From Candidatus Woesearchaeota archaeon (GTDB lineage Archaea; Nanobdellota; Nanobdellia; Woesearchaeales; UBA525), in assembly GCA_013331575.1 (NCBI GenBank), contig DUGD01000006.1, positions 1-14,886 of the forward strand: a stretch of 14,886 bases of DNA, in the 5' to 3' direction. A program made the translations under genes and the position numbers. The notes below the pieces were generated by a model that made no database searches, was not told the DNA's origin, and saw only the letters and a list, made by a program, of their open reading frames with translations. Positions 13,147-14,886 of this stretch are shown in pieces. Position 1 is the stretch's first letter. Each line of letters starts with the position of its first letter.

Positions 13147-13180
13147 ACACCTCTACCAACTAAGGAAAGGTGTAGTTTTT
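13147..13180 (+). terminator. Possible hairpin plus T-run after the tRNA
   Basis: ACACCT (13147-13152) can pair with AGGTGT (13168-13173), followed by AGTTTTT. This is a bacterial-style terminator shape with a weak 6-bp stem and a 15-base loop. It lies in the A/T-rich stretch where the bacterial-looking segment begins. Confidence 0.25.
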
Positions 13181-13259
13181 ATCTAGTTCAAACCACACTT
13201 CGCCTTTATCAAAAAAGGAATTTGTGATATAACTACAACTAAAGATTTATCAAAAACTT

Positions 13260-14357
13260 ATGGATGTATACGCGCAAAAAAGAGTACTCATTATATTTAC
13301 CGGAGGGACGATTGCGGGTAACGTTGCGGAGAGCAAGGTTTCCGAATCCGTAAAATCGGACCCAAACAGCTTTATTTCCATTGTCGAGAATTCGACGGAA
13401 ATGGTAAAGAAGAATTGGAACATCGAGATTAAGACGGAAATCGCGGAGCTCTTCAACGTCGACAGTTCCAATATCACACCGGAAAATTGGACGGCACTCG
13501 CCGGAAAGATTGAGGAAGCGTATGACCAGTTTGATGCGTTCATTGTGTTGCACGGAACGAATACGATGGGGTACACGTGCGCAGCTTTGTCCTTCGCCCT
13601 TGGAAATATAAACAAGCCGGTGATTGTAACCGGAGCGCAGGTCCCCTTGGGATACCTTGGGAGCGATGCGGCGACAAATCTCATCAACGCCCTCCGCCTC
13701 TCGGTGTGGGGGTATCATCCCGTGAAAGGCGTGATGGCGGTTTTCGGAAGCAAAATTATCTCCGGAGTACGGGTGAAGAAAGGAACGGATTTTGATTACG
13801 ACCCATTTTCCTCATTTATTACCGGTTCTCTCGGGCAGATAGGAAGATTTATGCGAATAAACGTTCCGGCGCTCGAAAAACATGTTTCGTACCTCTCGAA
13901 GGTCAAACCGCTTGCCATACAGTCGAGAGTATTGAGCGTGAAGAAAAACTTCAACACATCGAAGATAGCGTCCCTCACCGAGCTTCCCGGAATGTCCCCT
14001 GATATTTTCAAGTCACTTGTTGAAAACGTCGGAATGAAGGCATTTATTTTCAGGGCGTTTGGAGCGGGTGACCCGAGCTCAAATTTATTCGGCGGATTTG
14101 AATATCTCAAAGAGAAAAAGATACCGATTGTTGTGACGACACAGGCACCGAGCGGTATCGCAAGCTTTCAGGTAAACGAGACTGGAAAGTATCTGAGAGA
14201 CAACGATCTGGCGATTCCTGCATTTGATATGAGTATAGAATCCATGACGGTAAAACTCGCTTGGCTTATTGCTCAAGGCGCTGATTACGAGGAAATCAAA
14301 ACTGAAATGGGAAAAGATTTACACGGTGAAATAAACATAGAGAACGAATTGCTATAA
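13260..14357 (+). CDS. Asparaginase-family protein, bacterial (CPR-like) type
   Basis: The 365-residue protein has the asparaginase/glutaminase fold. The N-terminal motif IIFTGGTIAGN holds the nucleophile-type threonine T17. The second motif is LHGTNTMGYT (98-106) with T100, where the usual catalytic Asp (D90 of E. coli type II enzyme) is Asn101. A lysine matching K162 appears to be present (VRVKKGTDFDYDP, K174). The late motif GIASFQVNETGKY and IPAFDMSIESMTVKLAWL close the C-terminal domain. It lacks the tRNA-binding extension of archaeal GatD, so a role in Gln-tRNA formation is unlikely; it may hydrolyse asparagine in the cytoplasm. Base composition is more A/T-rich, and glycine is often GGA, unlike the genes left of the tRNA. 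No Shine-Dalgarno or TATA box is clear. Transfer from bacteria or an assembly join is suspected. Confidence 0.9.
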   Translation: MDVYAQKRVLIIFTGGTIAGNVAESKVSESVKSDPNSFISIVENSTEMVKKNWNIEIKTEIAELFNVDSSNITPENWTALAGKIEEAYDQFDAFIVLHGTNTMGYTCAALSFALGNINKPVIVTGAQVPLGYLGSDAATNLINALRLSVWGYHPVKGVMAVFGSKIISGVRVKKGTDFDYDPFSSFITGSLGQIGRFMRINVPALEKHVSYLSKVKPLAIQSRVLSVKKNFNTSKIASLTELPGMSPDIFKSLVENVGMKAFIFRAFGAGDPSSNLFGGFEYLKEKKIPIVVTTQAPSGIASFQVNETGKYLRDNDLAIPAFDMSIESMTVKLAWLIAQGADYEEIKTEMGKDLHGEINIENELL

Positions 14358-14366
14358 TAAATATAT

Positions 14367-14886
14367 ATGAAACTAACTAAAGGTGAGTTGATGTCCATTG
14401 TGCTCACATTGGTCGCAATCGGGGTAGGGATATATTTTTATCCCATGCTTCCCGAGCGGGTCGCGTCGCACTGGGGTGTGAACGGTGAGGTGAATGGATA
14501 TATGCCGCGTTTCTGGGGGGCGTTCCTCCTTCCTGTTGTCTTCGCGTTCCTCTCCGCGCTTTTTATCGTGATACCGCGGATTGATCCGAAGAAAGAAAAT
14601 ATAAAAAAGTTTAGGGGATATTTTGACGCCTTTATCGTCGCCATCTTTCTCTTTCTCTCATATATCTATGCACTCTCGCTCGCATGGAATACTGGAAGCC
14701 GTTTTAATATGACACAGTATATGGCTCCGGCTCTGGGCGCACTTTTTATCTGTGCGGGGGTGCTTATTTCGAAAGCGGAACCGAACTGGACGATCGGCAT
14801 CCGCACACCGTGGACCCTCTCAAGTGAGACGGTGTGGAAGAAGACGCACGCGCTTTCCGGAACGCTTTTCAAAATTTCGGGTATAA
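14367..14886 (+). CDS. SdpI-like membrane protein with DUF1648 domain, 3' end cut by the window
   Basis: The frame runs from an ATG 9 bases after the asparaginase-family stop to the window end (173 codons) with no stop. The DUF1648 motif LPERVASHWGVNGEVNGY (28-45) follows a first membrane helix (about 8-25). Three more hydrophobic segments lie at about 50-69, 88-108 and 118-135. Then comes the SdpI hallmark GIRTPWTLSSETVWKKTHALSG (about 144-165, in part). SdpI proteins protect Bacillus from the SdpC toxin and regulate its operon; many homologues, common in CPR bacteria, have no tested role. Codon choice matches the preceding gene and differs from the archaeal block. One or two more helices are expected beyond the window edge. 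Confidence 0.88.
   Translation, partial: MKLTKGELMSIVLTLVAIGVGIYFYPMLPERVASHWGVNGEVNGYMPRFWGAFLLPVVFAFLSALFIVIPRIDPKKENIKKFRGYFDAFIVAIFLFLSYIYALSLAWNTGSRFNMTQYMAPALGALFICAGVLISKAEPNWTIGIRTPWTLSSETVWKKTHALSGTLFKISGI

Noticed and set aside
13150..13165. Minus-strand tRNA D-arm-like string CCTTAGTTGGTAGAGG
   Set aside because: No acceptor, anticodon or T arm can be built around it; it is not annotated as a tRNA and is mentioned only as a possible relic at the suspected join.
13058..14886. Integration with a duplicated tRNA 3' end
   Set aside because: No second copy of the T-arm/acceptor sequence is visible between the tRNA and the window end, so an attachment site cannot be claimed here.

Overview
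The window reads as a chromosomal piece of an archaeon, most likely a DPANN-type lineage (Woesearchaeota/Pacearchaeota-like) with a fairly GC-rich genome. The evidence is an archaeal Spt5, Sec61-gamma-type SecE, archaeal L11, FtsZ of the archaeal FtsZ1 type, a thermosome, a tiny histone-fold protein, an archaeal-type GluRS with an atypical KMSKS region, and TATA boxes about 26 bases upstream of many start codons, several of which look leaderless. The lineage call rests on remembered family features, not on a search.

Layout. Positions 1-5009 hold a minus-strand block. In transcription order it is a CMP-kinase-like protein, a long FKBP prolyl isomerase, ftsZ, secE, spt5, a 400-base gene-free gap carrying repeats, a pirin, and the start of rpl11 (its 3' end lies outside the window). 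In most archaea spt5 runs straight into rpl11, so the pirin plus repeat gap splits a normally compact unit. From a divergent promoter at about 5010-5153 the plus strand carries the thermosome, a small P-loop kinase, a striking set of interlocked inverted repeats (7409-7515), and a two-gene operon of a coiled-coil/proline-rich protein and a 69-residue helical protein. A 53-residue histone-fold gene follows on the minus strand. Then comes a 490-base region with a cluster of strong hairpins (8783-8948, possibly the scar of an IS200/IS605-type element). Next are gltX (minus), two orphan genes around a divergent promoter (10940-12269), and another orphan (12417-12776).

The right end (13058-14886) starts with a tRNA-Ala(GGC) that has a two-pair defect in its acceptor stem. 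After it come an asparaginase-family protein and a truncated SdpI-like membrane protein. These two look bacterial (CPR/Parcubacteria-like) and are more A/T-rich with different codon preferences. The region past the tRNA is therefore either transferred DNA or an assembly join.

The core genes serve translation (L11, GluRS, tRNA-Ala), transcription elongation (Spt5), protein export (SecE), protein folding (FKBP, thermosome), division (FtsZ), nucleotide metabolism (CMK-like) and chromatin (histone fold). The most novel signals are not in proteins. They are (i) a predicted pseudoknot-like RNA or paired operator at 7409-7515, (ii) a dispersed intergenic hairpin repeat (1380-1459 and 12877-12958) whose stem shows compensatory base changes, and (iii) the hairpin cluster at 8783-9124.
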